The notes beneath the pieces are model-generated. The model did no database searches. It was not told the origin of the DNA and saw only the letters and a program-made list of their open reading frames with translations. Of a stretch of DNA of 46,033 bases, positions 1 to 10,700 are shown one piece after another. Source of the stretch: a virus. The stretch lies in IMG/VR virus record IMGVR_UViG_3300017956_000025, positions 1 to 46,033 of that record; one strand, written 5' to 3'. Position 1 is the stretch's first letter, and each line of letters begins with the position of its first letter. Both the position numbers and the translations under genes were made by a program.

Positions 1-87
1 GGTTTTCTTTATCTTCTGCATATCTATGTCTGCTTCAGAAGATTGCGCAAACTTAAATATCTCTCTTAATTTTTCAAACCTACTCAC
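1..87 (-). CDS. start of an unknown gene, cut by the window edge
   Basis: A minus-strand reading frame opens with GTG at 87-85 and stays open for all 29 codons to the window edge. The first residues read (M)SRFEKLREIFKFAQSSEAD, a charged and probably helical segment. The start is chosen because AGGAG lies 6 bases upstream, and the only nearby ATG (91-89) runs into TGA after two codons. The Shine-Dalgarno sequence overlaps the TAG stop of the preceding 1520-residue fibre gene, so translation is probably coupled. It is the next late gene of the operon. Too little is visible to assign a function. Confidence 0.6.
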   Translation of the reverse strand, partial: MSRFEKLREIFKFAQSSEADIDMQKIKKT

Positions 88-96
88 AGCATGCTC

Positions 97-3000
97 CTAA
101 GGAAGATGGAAGTTGCACGGGAACGGACCCTCAACGAAGGTTCCAGTAGCTGTATTGCCAGCGATAAAGAAGCAGAGATCCTCATCATCAATTGCAGACT
201 CATCCTTGCAGGTGCCAATGCCGAGTCTTTCAAGATCCTTAATTCCAACATAAATATCGTCATTTCTAAACCCAGATTTCTTTAGGTGAACGCCAAAGGA
301 AAGAACTGTTCTGTTTGCTCTATTTAGTGAATCATAAAGTATGTTTCTGGTGCTAAATGAAACTATGCCAGTATTAGGATCAATGCTTGCACCAACCTTG
401 AAAATTACTCCAGAAGTAATGTCTTCATAAAGTATATTGAAACTGATTGTTCCATCAATAAAGAGTGCAGAATTTGCATCAGAGGCGGGCTCCAAAACAA
501 CTGCTTTCGAAAATCCAGGTAAATGGCCAGTTCTAGATAAGAAGTAAATCGCCATGCCAGTAACGTCAACGGTTATTTCGGAGCCAGCAGTTAGTGTGCC
601 AGGCGTAAATGAGGATATTGTAGACTCATTTATTGTTTGTGGATAATCAATTATTGTACCGAGGTTATCTGCATTAATTACTTCTAGAGGAATAATATTG
701 AAAGAGTCTGTGCCAGAGTAATCATCCGAAAGTGTAAATACCATATTGGCAGACACTATATTTGTGCGCCTATTAAGTGCTATCGGGAAACCAATAGTAG
801 CTCGGTTAATTAAGCTTGTTGAAGAATCTCTTGATATTTCAATAAATGTACCGCCAGTATTATCGGCAGTCACCAGATCGTATCTTATTGTTGCGCTATG
901 TATTTTCCCAAAGAATATTTGGCCAGCGTTGGGAGTAAACTGCTGAGACATTTTAAATGCCAGGGATGCATCTCCAGCGCCCGGAGAAAAGCTTGGTATA
1001 GATCCAATTTTGCTAAACTTTCCATCAATACTGTCTTCGTCCAAAAGGGTTTCGTCATAGTACATCCCAAAGACAGCTTCATTTGTTCTTCTGAATCTAA
1101 ATGTTATTTCATCTGCAAGATCATCTCTTGCGGCTATTGCTCTATCAAAGTCATTGAGTATCGTACCGGTTGCCGTATCGGAAAGCGTTCCAGAGTAGAA
1201 CATCTCGGTAGAATCTCCGGCATTCACCCTCCAGCCAAGTTTTAAGTTGCAGGTGGTACCATCACTGTTGACGATCTCAATTTCTCCAAAGAAGCTTACG
1301 GTACCGACAGTTAAACCGGATTCAGACCAAGTTGACCTTGAGGCAACAAAGTCTACAACAAAATCTCCTGAAATAGGATCTAGCCCGCTAGGGTAATCGA
1401 TTGAAGCAGTTCTTTCTGGAGCACTGGTGGTTTCGAGCAAAAAGGTTGCAGGAGTATTCGTTGCTGGGTCGGTCGTTATTACGAAATAAGTTCCGCTAGA
1501 TGGATCTGTAATGGTCCAATCTGAAAAGCCAGCAGATGTTGGATAGCTGTAATCTACAAAGGCCTCTTCTATTATCTCATCTACAAGTCCGGTAGACTCC
1601 TCGTCAGCATAACCATCTACTGCGTAACCGTCAATTAGGGCATCAACATGAAGGCTTGCTATGCACTGAGTTATCTTTACCCGACCCTTGGTAATATCTG
1701 TTTCTCCGCCGGAATCTTCGCATCCAACATAAGTTCCGTCAGAGAAGAGCATTGCAGGATATCCGGATGCAGTATTACAAGTACCAGCATAGGATTTAAT
1801 AAAGTTATTGTAAAGGTCTATCTGGCAGTCCTCTATAGTACCGGGAGGCATGGCTATAGAAATAGTGGAGTATTCGATATCCCCGTGGTAAGGAACGCCT
1901 GGCTCGCTATAAATTTCTCCGTTTGGTATAAACAAATCATTAGGAAGAATCTTTTGATTCTTTAGGATTGGGCTGCAAACCTCTGGCTGAATGCAAGCTT
2001 CAGTCTCACAAACACATGACTCTGGCCGCTCTTCAATTAAGTTTGTTTCAACAAATCTTCTTAAATCACAGGCATCTATTTGTGACTCAAGATGGAAAAC
2101 ATTTGAATAAGAAATTGACCAATTTTTATTAACATATGGAGTTTTTAGAAGGTTCAGGTTATCTGCAAACATATTGACTGCAGATCCACTAACTATTGTT
2201 ATGTCAAATCCAGAGGATCCATTAAATGACGGAGTTCCACCATCAGGCTCCTCTACAGTTAGCGTTACCGAAAGAAGATCTGGGTCAAATTCTTTTGTCA
2301 GAACAACATATTCACCAGCATCTGATGAGACAGCCGGAATAATTACTTTGTCACCAGGCCTTATGGCTAGACCCTGCGTTTCCATAGCCACCGTAAATGT
2401 AACCGAATTTGTTGCAGCATCTGTACTTGCAGAAAGGCTCGATGATACATCTTCTGATGAATCAAATAGTGTAGGATAATTATCATCATCCAATATATTT
2501 TCTAAAGATATCTTTAGAACTTTGATGGTTTCATCTGATCCAAAGTTTATATAGCCGTCTATAGCATCTTCTAGCAGCTCAATATCTTCGCCGTCAACTG
2601 TGCCATCGGCATTTAAATCTGACTGCAAAATATCAACAAGGTCTAGCTCACCGCCAAGAACTTTTCTATCAGTTGTCTGGGTGCCAAGCGTGCTTCCTAT
2701 GACGTTTAAAAGAAGCGGAATATCATCGTTAGTGTACTTGCCATCATTATCTAAATCACCAAGCTTAACTACATCGCAGTCTACATTTGTAATGCGATAT
2801 CTAGAGTTGCATTCGCAATCCAAGTCAGGAGTAAATACTCTTCCTATTAGATTCTGTCCGAGCACATCTGTGCCGGGATCTATAAGCAATGCAAAATCCT
2901 TATCAATCAGTCCTGGCTTGTCCGCAGTTCCAGTAATGTCTTGAGCTTCCCTAACATTTGTGTCTATCACTCTGCTGAGAATAAGCGGAGATTCATGAAG

Positions 3001-4659
3001 CTGATCATCAAGCTCTTCCTGGGTCAGGACGCCTACCGAGGGAGCATCTTTTATATTTCTATATACAAAGTTGCCTGTTCTAGGGTGAGTGGCAGGATCA
3101 ACAAAGTCGTCCTCTCTATACAGGACTATGTAATTCTTTTCTCCCTCAGCAACTTTGGCCAAAGGAATATTATTTAAGAAGAATGGAATTCTGGTCGATC
3201 CGACATACTCAATCGTCTTGGGTATAGATACTGGAAATCCATCTGTAGTATAAGCTTGACCGTCTGTTATCTCGACTGTATCAGAGTGAACTACAATCCA
3301 CATCGATAAATCTGGATAGTCTACAAAAGAAGAGTTTACTGGATCATATTCTATTAACCTATAATCCTGTCTTTTAAACCTTTCTTCTGGGTTTAGGTCC
3401 TGACCGTTATCTTTCTTTCTAGAAGGCTTATAGTATCCGCCGGGTATACCGAGAGTTCCAACGCTATTATTGCCCCTTCTCGAAATCATAATGGCATAGA
3501 ACTTATCTTCCTCAAGACTTGGCTCTATATTTGGATCAGCTATAAGAGTTGTCGATAAATCTATCGTAACAATCTGCGGATTCTCATTAAGCCTAATGCC
3601 TATATCCTCTAAATCTTCTTGAGAATAAGATACTTCCATCAAAGGAGATGGGTTGGGGTCAAAATCAAGCAGATTTTCAGGATTTGGATCGGTTATACAG
3701 GATATATTGTCTAAAAGCTTATGTACCGATACTACAATTTCTCCGGAGAAATCATACTCGCCGCCTATAGCTGCATCGTCATCTCTTTCAACATAAAGAA
3801 GGAGGTCTACGCGCTGTATATTGTTGGTCTTTGATAAAAACTTCTGACCGTACTGAATTGTTTGATCAGCATTGGGTTCAAATAGAAAGTTTTTTGAAGA
3901 TTCTAGCTCAAAATAAAGCTCATTAAAGCTGTATGTCGTTCCAAGCGCCAGCTTTATCTCATCTTCTATTGAGCGACTTGTAGAGGAAGTTATAAAGGAG
4001 GCTAGCCCATAGTTGGGCGATTCTATTTGCGAGAAAGAATCAGTTTTTGCGAATACCCTTAGAGGCTCAGACTCCCTGAAGACAATCTTCCCGCCTTCTG
4101 AAATTGTTTTTATACTTTCATCTGAAGAAAGATATTCTGTTTTTCCAGTTCCACCAGAAAAATTGTTAAAAAATACAGATATAACCCTGGTATAGTAGTT
4201 ATCTGTTATCTTTGTTGTGTTTGAATCAAACTCAACAATCTCTGTGATTAGCTCCCCTTGGGTTTTTGTAGAGCTATACCTTAGACCAAGAATTAAGACC
4301 TTAGCCTTCAGTCTTCCACCAACGTCGAGACCGCTTGCAGTTACCTCTATGCGATTTCCGTATACTGTATCGCTAGGCTGGTCATCAAGGTATATGGCCG
4401 TTCCGTCGTAATTGCCTGCACCTATCTTTGTTTCAGATTCATTGAAATCTTCTGCAAATTCACCGGGAGAGGATGTATCAAAAAGAACTCTGCTTTCAAA
4501 AATACTATCTCTAACTACACCATTTTGGTGAAAGTCTAAAATAATATTTGAAGCCAAATTTCTATGATGTATTTGCTCTGTATCAAGATCTGATTCGGTA
4601 ACTCTTTGGCCGTCAAAAAAGTTAACTCTAGGCAGATTTTCTCTACTATTCCTTGACAT
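97..4659 (-). CDS. baseplate-distal fibre-like structural protein with dockerin-like calcium-binding pair
   Basis: A 1520-residue protein, the last complete gene of the tail cluster. The N-terminus (LPRVNFFDGQRVTESDLDTE) resembles the short attachment region of some phage baseplate-bound fibre proteins; this is from memory and is an inference. Residues about 635-692 carry two EF-hand-type loops: D635-D637-D639-G640-D646 and D681-N683-D685-G686-D692, each followed by a hydrophobic helix. This is the signature of a dockerin-type pair, with a longer linker than usual. Cysteine clusters lie near residue 612 and at C882, C884, C889 and C895. A DGYAVDGY motif is at about 1010. The C-terminal third is beta-rich and may hold a ConA-like fold. 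TTG at 4662 directly precedes ATG at 4659; ATG is preferred because AGGAG (4670-4666) is then 6 bases away rather than 3. Role in host recognition is inferred from position. Confidence 0.7.
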   Translation of the reverse strand: MSRNSRENLPRVNFFDGQRVTESDLDTEQIHHRNLASNIILDFHQNGVVRDSIFESRVLFDTSSPGEFAEDFNESETKIGAGNYDGTAIYLDDQPSDTVYGNRIEVTASGLDVGGRLKAKVLILGLRYSSTKTQGELITEIVEFDSNTTKITDNYYTRVISVFFNNFSGGTGKTEYLSSDESIKTISEGGKIVFRESEPLRVFAKTDSFSQIESPNYGLASFITSSTSRSIEDEIKLALGTTYSFNELYFELESSKNFLFEPNADQTIQYGQKFLSKTNNIQRVDLLLYVERDDDAAIGGEYDFSGEIVVSVHKLLDNISCITDPNPENLLDFDPNPSPLMEVSYSQEDLEDIGIRLNENPQIVTIDLSTTLIADPNIEPSLEEDKFYAIMISRRGNNSVGTLGIPGGYYKPSRKKDNGQDLNPEERFKRQDYRLIEYDPVNSSFVDYPDLSMWIVVHSDTVEITDGQAYTTDGFPVSIPKTIEYVGSTRIPFFLNNIPLAKVAEGEKNYIVLYREDDFVDPATHPRTGNFVYRNIKDAPSVGVLTQEELDDQLHESPLILSRVIDTNVREAQDITGTADKPGLIDKDFALLIDPGTDVLGQNLIGRVFTPDLDCECNSRYRITNVDCDVVKLGDLDNDGKYTNDDIPLLLNVIGSTLGTQTTDRKVLGGELDLVDILQSDLNADGTVDGEDIELLEDAIDGYINFGSDETIKVLKISLENILDDDNYPTLFDSSEDVSSSLSASTDAATNSVTFTVAMETQGLAIRPGDKVIIPAVSSDAGEYVVLTKEFDPDLLSVTLTVEEPDGGTPSFNGSSGFDITIVSGSAVNMFADNLNLLKTPYVNKNWSISYSNVFHLESQIDACDLRRFVETNLIEERPESCVCETEACIQPEVCSPILKNQKILPNDLFIPNGEIYSEPGVPYHGDIEYSTISIAMPPGTIEDCQIDLYNNFIKSYAGTCNTASGYPAMLFSDGTYVGCEDSGGETDITKGRVKITQCIASLHVDALIDGYAVDGYADEESTGLVDEIIEEAFVDYSYPTSAGFSDWTITDPSSGTYFVITTDPATNTPATFLLETTSAPERTASIDYPSGLDPISGDFVVDFVASRSTWSESGLTVGTVSFFGEIEIVNSDGTTCNLKLGWRVNAGDSTEMFYSGTLSDTATGTILNDFDRAIAARDDLADEITFRFRRTNEAVFGMYYDETLLDEDSIDGKFSKIGSIPSFSPGAGDASLAFKMSQQFTPNAGQIFFGKIHSATIRYDLVTADNTGGTFIEISRDSSTSLINRATIGFPIALNRRTNIVSANMVFTLSDDYSGTDSFNIIPLEVINADNLGTIIDYPQTINESTISSFTPGTLTAGSEITVDVTGMAIYFLSRTGHLPGFSKAVVLEPASDANSALFIDGTISFNILYEDITSGVIFKVGASIDPNTGIVSFSTRNILYDSLNRANRTVLSFGVHLKKSGFRNDDIYVGIKDLERLGIGTCKDESAIDDEDLCFFIAGNTATGTFVEGPFPCNFHLP

Positions 4660-4709
4660 CAATTGCTCCTAAAGATTGGTCTCGATAAAGCTTTTATTAT
4701 TAATAGAGA

Positions 4710-7700
4710 TTATTTGCATAAATTTCTCGGGAATTTGACTAGCGCATTAGTATGAGATGGTTTTAGTCTGTTAACTAATTCTACGATCAAGTCTTCTATT
4801 TCTTCTGTATTTATTTTGTCAAATTCATCAAATATTTCGATGTCAAAATTAAATATACCTCTCTTTGGATCTACTACCAGTGCATACTCTGGGTTTTCAT
4901 CTGACTTCAGATCCAGCAAGAAAGTTGTTGCGTCATCTTTGGATACCGGCAGAACTGTATCCGTATTTTCAGAATAATCTAAATCAATGCTCTCTCCGCT
5001 AGGAGACCTCGTGTTATCTCTTGGTTTATTGCTAAATCTTAAATTATCGATTCTAGCTAAAGCAGGCTTTATATCAAGTATGCTTCCACCTATAGATATT
5101 ACTCTAAAATCATCTGTTAAATTAATCTTTCTCTTTTTCCTTAGATTATTTTCAGAGTTTGGACTTTCACCGTATACGCTGCCTGCGCCATATTTAACGC
5201 CGGGATCTCCGTATGTTATCGATGTAGATGCTGCTCCATCAATAAATATTTTCATAAAGTCATTTGATGAATTTGCTCTCCATACGCACTTTACTCTGTG
5301 CCAGGTATTTCTCTTCCAGTTTACATCGATACCAGTAGTTAGCTCTTTTTCGCCATCACTAATAGAGAATATTACCTCACTCTCTCTTGACTTGTAAACT
5401 GATATTCTTTCTCCATTTAATCCAAGAGGAATGTAAGAAACTATAACGTCAACATTGAAGCCTGGCAGAGCCTCCTTGAGCCTTATTGTTCTTCCATCGG
5501 GGGAAAGGGTTGCTTCCTTTGAGAAATCCTTAGAAACACCAGTGCCGCCCTCTAAAATGCCGGTCAAGTCGCTTCTCTCGATTTCGTCAAAAAGAATGCT
5601 GCTTTCTTCGTTTTTATTATAAAATTTATTAAATCTCTTACTCTTATCCAAAAGCTTAACACTTAAAATTTTGCCAGCCGAGGTAGGAAGCTCGATCTCG
5701 ATTGGAGATATTGACTTTAATCGCTTTGTATTTACTGATGATATATCAACATAGTAACGATCTGTCGCGTCATTAAGTGTATCTAATATTGGGCTAATCC
5801 AAAACTCTATCGTGCCACCATTTTTCCTAAATATAGACAAATCATTATTGAGCAGAACGGGAGATCTTCCTGCGAAAACTCCTGATAATCCGAAATTATC
5901 ATTAACGCTCATGGTGCTAACAAGCATTTCTTCATTTCTTATGTATCTAGCATCATTAAATAGGGGTCCTCCCTCTGCCTGATTGCATTCAATAAAAGTC
6001 TGCTTTGCTATTTCGGGATCAAACCCAAGCCTTATCATTCTTGACTCAAATTCCTCGGGATTATTGATAACTTCTAGCAGCTTTTCGCGATCCTCTAGAT
6101 CCAGCTTAAACTTATAGTTAGACTCTGTATTTAAGAATTCTTTTTGCCTCAGTCTTCTTGACTGAAGTGCTATCGGATCGTCAAAATTAACCAAAAGTAG
6201 AGTCTGATCATCATAACAGGCGGGGTTGGGAGATACATAATCTCTAGTTATACTTCTAGTTCCTTTTGTAAATCTTTCATAGGTACGAGTATCGCTTGAC
6301 ATCTCTGTAACAATCTTAAGATCATCAAGAACTCCATTAATTGGATTTTTGCCATTAATATCAGTGCCAAAGAATAGGTCGTGACCAACATTTGGTATCT
6401 TTACATTTAAGAAGGCAGGATACTTGACAATATAAGGTCCGGGAACAAGTTCAAATGGGAAAGTTCCATCAGTTCCGTAGGAGGTTATGACAAAGCTTCC
6501 GTTGGCATACCTAAATATCTCAGCGTATTCCCCGTTATTGTTCTGAACCGTTACTGGATCGCTCTCTCTTATCTCCAAAACAAGAGGTTCGTAATAAGCA
6601 TCTGCTATAATTAAGCTGCCCTCTACAGAGTCAACTCTTAGGAAGATTTTGCTTCCAGCAATATCGCCATTACCTCTTATCTCAAATTCTTCAAAATTAG
6701 AGCCATCTACCGTTTCTCCTCTGACTATTATTGTATTTTCTGACTCTGAATAACCATCTATATCATCACTGCAGAAAACAATATTATCAGAATCAACATT
6801 AATAGTTAAATATCTACCGGAATTAACTTTAGAAATCCTTTCGGATTCAGAAGAGACTTTTGAGTCACTAAGATCTGTAATAAACTCTGCAGTATAATTC
6901 TCCGTTACAGAGGAAACGGTGCAATCTGGTATATACCTTTCTTTTATTATCTTTGTTATCTCAACAGAAGAAAGGGATATTGGCTCAACAGCATGCGTCA
7001 TAAAGACGCTCTTACCGCCCAGAGTTTTTATGTAGCTCTGTCCACCGTGTTTTATAAACTCTTCATATGCAGCGCTTGGAAGATAAGAGGAGCTTGCCAA
7101 ATAAACCCTCTCGTTAATGCCTCGGAAAAGTAATCCAAATGTTTTTATATGAACATCAAGATCAGAGAGCCTTACTGTAGGCACCCAGTTGCAATCAGCG
7201 TCCAGCCCAACAAACTCTATTATTCCGGCTTGAGCATTTGTTCTATACTTTGGATTTATTATTGAGCTTTCATTTTCTACCGTTATTTCTCCACTTCTAA
7301 TACTGTATCTTATGCCACCAATCTCTTCCTCGCTTTCATCACATCTCGTAATGTATACTGAGAAGGTTGAGTTAACAAGATCTGTCTTAATAAGATCTTT
7401 TATACCAGCCGTAGGCGCTAAAGAGAAGCTGATATCGCTTGCTGATACATTGAATACAACTGGCAAGAGGGTGTCGGCATCAAGTATCGTCACGCCCGAA
7501 CCAACTATCTGCCCAATGATATACTTTCCTCCAACATATGTGCTGGCATCAGTAGAGGCGTGGAATATAATTGCCCGTCCATACATATCGCTGGTAAAGC
7601 TAAATGATGATGAAAAGAATGTTGATGAGTTTGCAAGAATTGTTCCATCTACATTTATTGGATAGTACTTTATAAGGTCAGTAGTAAAATCTTGGAGTCT

Positions 7701-10700
7701 TTCCTTTCCAATGCCTGAAAACTTATCATTTATCTTGGTTTTTATTGGCCCACCAAATCTAAAGATATTTGGAACTTCTATACCATCTACAAAGAGGTGC
7801 ATCTCATCTTTTTCGTATAAAGTATTAAGCCTCCAGCTTGCCCCGATATGATGTATCTCTCCGGCCTTAAAATCCTTTATATTTTTAGCGATGTTATACA
7901 TTGCTGGGGAACCATTTGTTGTAAATCCATTATCATAGATTCTAAAGTTCAAAAATCCCTTTCCATCCTTAAAGATAGACATTCTATTTTTGTTCTCAGA
8001 TTCTCCGGTATCAAAAAGATATCTTAGCCTATCTGAAGTAAATCTTAGCTCATCTACATCAAATGTTACATCTGGAGCATAGCCATCTGAATAGCCATCT
8101 AAATAGCCGTCCCCGTAACCATCAATTACGCCTTCTGAGAAGAAGGAGAACTCTATCTTTTTATCTGTTGATATGTAAGTATCCTTATCTTCCAGCAAAT
8201 CATCGCCATCAACGTGCCTGCCGTCAAATTCAATTAATGATATTGAAATTATATTGCCATTAAAGTTTTGATGGAAAACTTCTGAGTTTATAGACTCTGC
8301 ATCAAAAAGATTTATAGCAAAGAATGGTTGAGACATAAGCAAGCAATTTTCATAATTTGCTTTTTCAAAATCATATATGGAGAGTCTTGATATAATTTCG
8401 GTTTCAGTCTCTACTGATATTTGCTCATCTACTTTTCTAAAAATTAATTTGTTAAAGGAATTGTTTTGCCAATTAAAATAAGCTATATCAATAACCTCAA
8501 GGGTTTCCATATCTCTGACTAGCAGAACCGTTTGGCCTGCATTCGTTAATCCTAACATTAGCTTAACATTAATCTGTCCGTCGAAAATATGAATCGGAGT
8601 TATCCCAATTATTTTTCCAGATATTTCTCCGTTAAAGCTGCCAAGATTTGTGTCTTCAAAATTATCTACTCTAAAATCAACAGACACTGAGTAGTTTCCG
8701 CCAGCACATGGCAAGCTGGTATATACAGAATTCTCTCCGGAGAATCGATCACCATATACAGATGGTCCAATTGTGTAAATACCAGAGGAATTTGAGCTAT
8801 CAAAGTCTAACGTCTTAGCCCATTGCCCTCGATCATTTTGGGAGCCGCCCAATATGGTATTTATAATGCTGGAGTTAGTTTCGTTTATCTTAAGCCACCC
8901 ACTCTCTTCAAGCTTACCGTCTCCACAATATCTGAAGGAAGAAGCGCATATTAGGCCATTGGCGCAAGTTTCATCCTCTTTTCTGTGAGATCTATTTACA
9001 GAGGAGAACTCTCCATCAGTAATAAGTCTTCCGGTTAAGTTGTAGTTTAAGGCAACGGTATCGTATACAAACGAGAAATCTTCTCCATCAACCAGAACTG
9101 ACACCGGAACACTGGCCGTCTCAGCTATCCGGCTTTTAAATATCCATTGTCCAGCATGCTCTGATAACTCAGATTCACAAAGCTCGTCATGCCATATAAA
9201 TATACCTTCATCGTCACGAATATTATATGGAGATGAATTTATAGGATAAAAGCTATCTTTTGATATTCTAAATGGATTAGATTTTGGAGATAAAGCATTT
9301 TTGCCAATAAAAATATCATTTAAATTAAAGCGATTATTTAATTTATAGATAAATTTTGTTATATTTATTTCAGAATTAACACCGCTTTGTATAGACCCTA
9401 TAGATATTGAGCCAAAATCTTCAGTTAAGGAGTCTTTTTCTAATTCTTGAAGTCCAAAATCAGCATAAAATGAATTATCAGAAGAATCTATAATATCAGT
9501 ATAAAATAAATCAATATTATTTTTATTTAGCTTTATTGATACCTTATTTGCAACAGGCTCTCTTTCTAGCGACATTGATATTTTGTCAAACAAATTGATT
9601 ACAAAGCTTTTTTCCTCATAACCGTATATAGAAGATGACGCGGTATTTGGGCGGGTTAGCAAAGTTGCGGTTCCATAAGCAAGAACGCATGCACCAGTAG
9701 GTTCAATTGCGTTTAGCGCCTCAGACCCCATGCCAGACAGCTCAGGTTTATTTATAGGAATTCTGTCAACAACAACGCCATAAAGTTCAGATGGTATTTC
9801 TCCACCAGCTTCTTCGTAGTTTTCATCTAAGAACGAAGAAACTTTGAATACATTATTTTCTGAGTCAATAAACACAAATGAGTCAGGGCCCGCTTGGCTT
9901 ATATCATCAGCCTGAACCATAAGGCTTGTGCTAGCTGGAGCATCAAAGGTTATTGTTACAGAGTTAAAATCTTTATCTCTAAATAGAGCTAGGGAATCTA
10001 GCGTATCTTTTATAGCGCAAGAACAAAGAACGGTCTTATGATATCTATTGTATTTTTCAATATTATTTTTAGCTACATCTAGCTCATCAATTAGAAATAC
10101 TGCAAGCTCATAGTTCTCAACCAATAGAGGCTTGAGGGAAAACAGTGTTGTTATATTCTTGTTGCTATCATCGAAAAGAATCGAGCCAACCATAAACTGT
10201 GATAGGGCAGCCGCGTTTATCCCAGAGCCATATTTTCCGTAAGAACCTGAGGACTGGTCAAATATCCCCGCGAAATCATAGGGGTCCTCTTTATAAAAGT
10301 AGTTAAAGTTAAACTCTATATCTAGGCTGGCATGGGCCACTCTATCTAAAAGCCTATCTTCCTTGCTAAGCAGATAATTACAAAACTCAACTTTTTCTTC
10401 TTCATCTTCTATATATAGTCTTTTGTTATTTGCGGTTATTCCACCCCTAGAGCTATCAACTATATTGAAGTTTTCATTTTCAGAAAAAAGTCTAAAATTT
10501 GACTCAAAATCAAATGGATTTTGCCCATCTTGATAGTTATATATTTTTTGGCCAATATTATCTATCTCTATTTCTATTTCTGCGTCATTATCTATTCCGT
10601 TCCAACCGGGCGTAATCCAAGCTGATATAGTACCCTCTGTTAGATTTAGATTAGACAAAGAAGGAGTCGTTATGGTTAAGTCGTCCTCAATCAGAACTCC

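Noticed and set aside
4660-4662. TTG start for the 1520-residue fibre gene
   Set aside because: It would be only 3 bases from AGGAG; the adjacent ATG at 4659 has normal spacing.
4663-4709. Terminator at the AAAGCTTT palindrome between the LamG giant and the fibre gene
   Set aside because: The palindrome is short, AT-rich and has no loop or T-tract.
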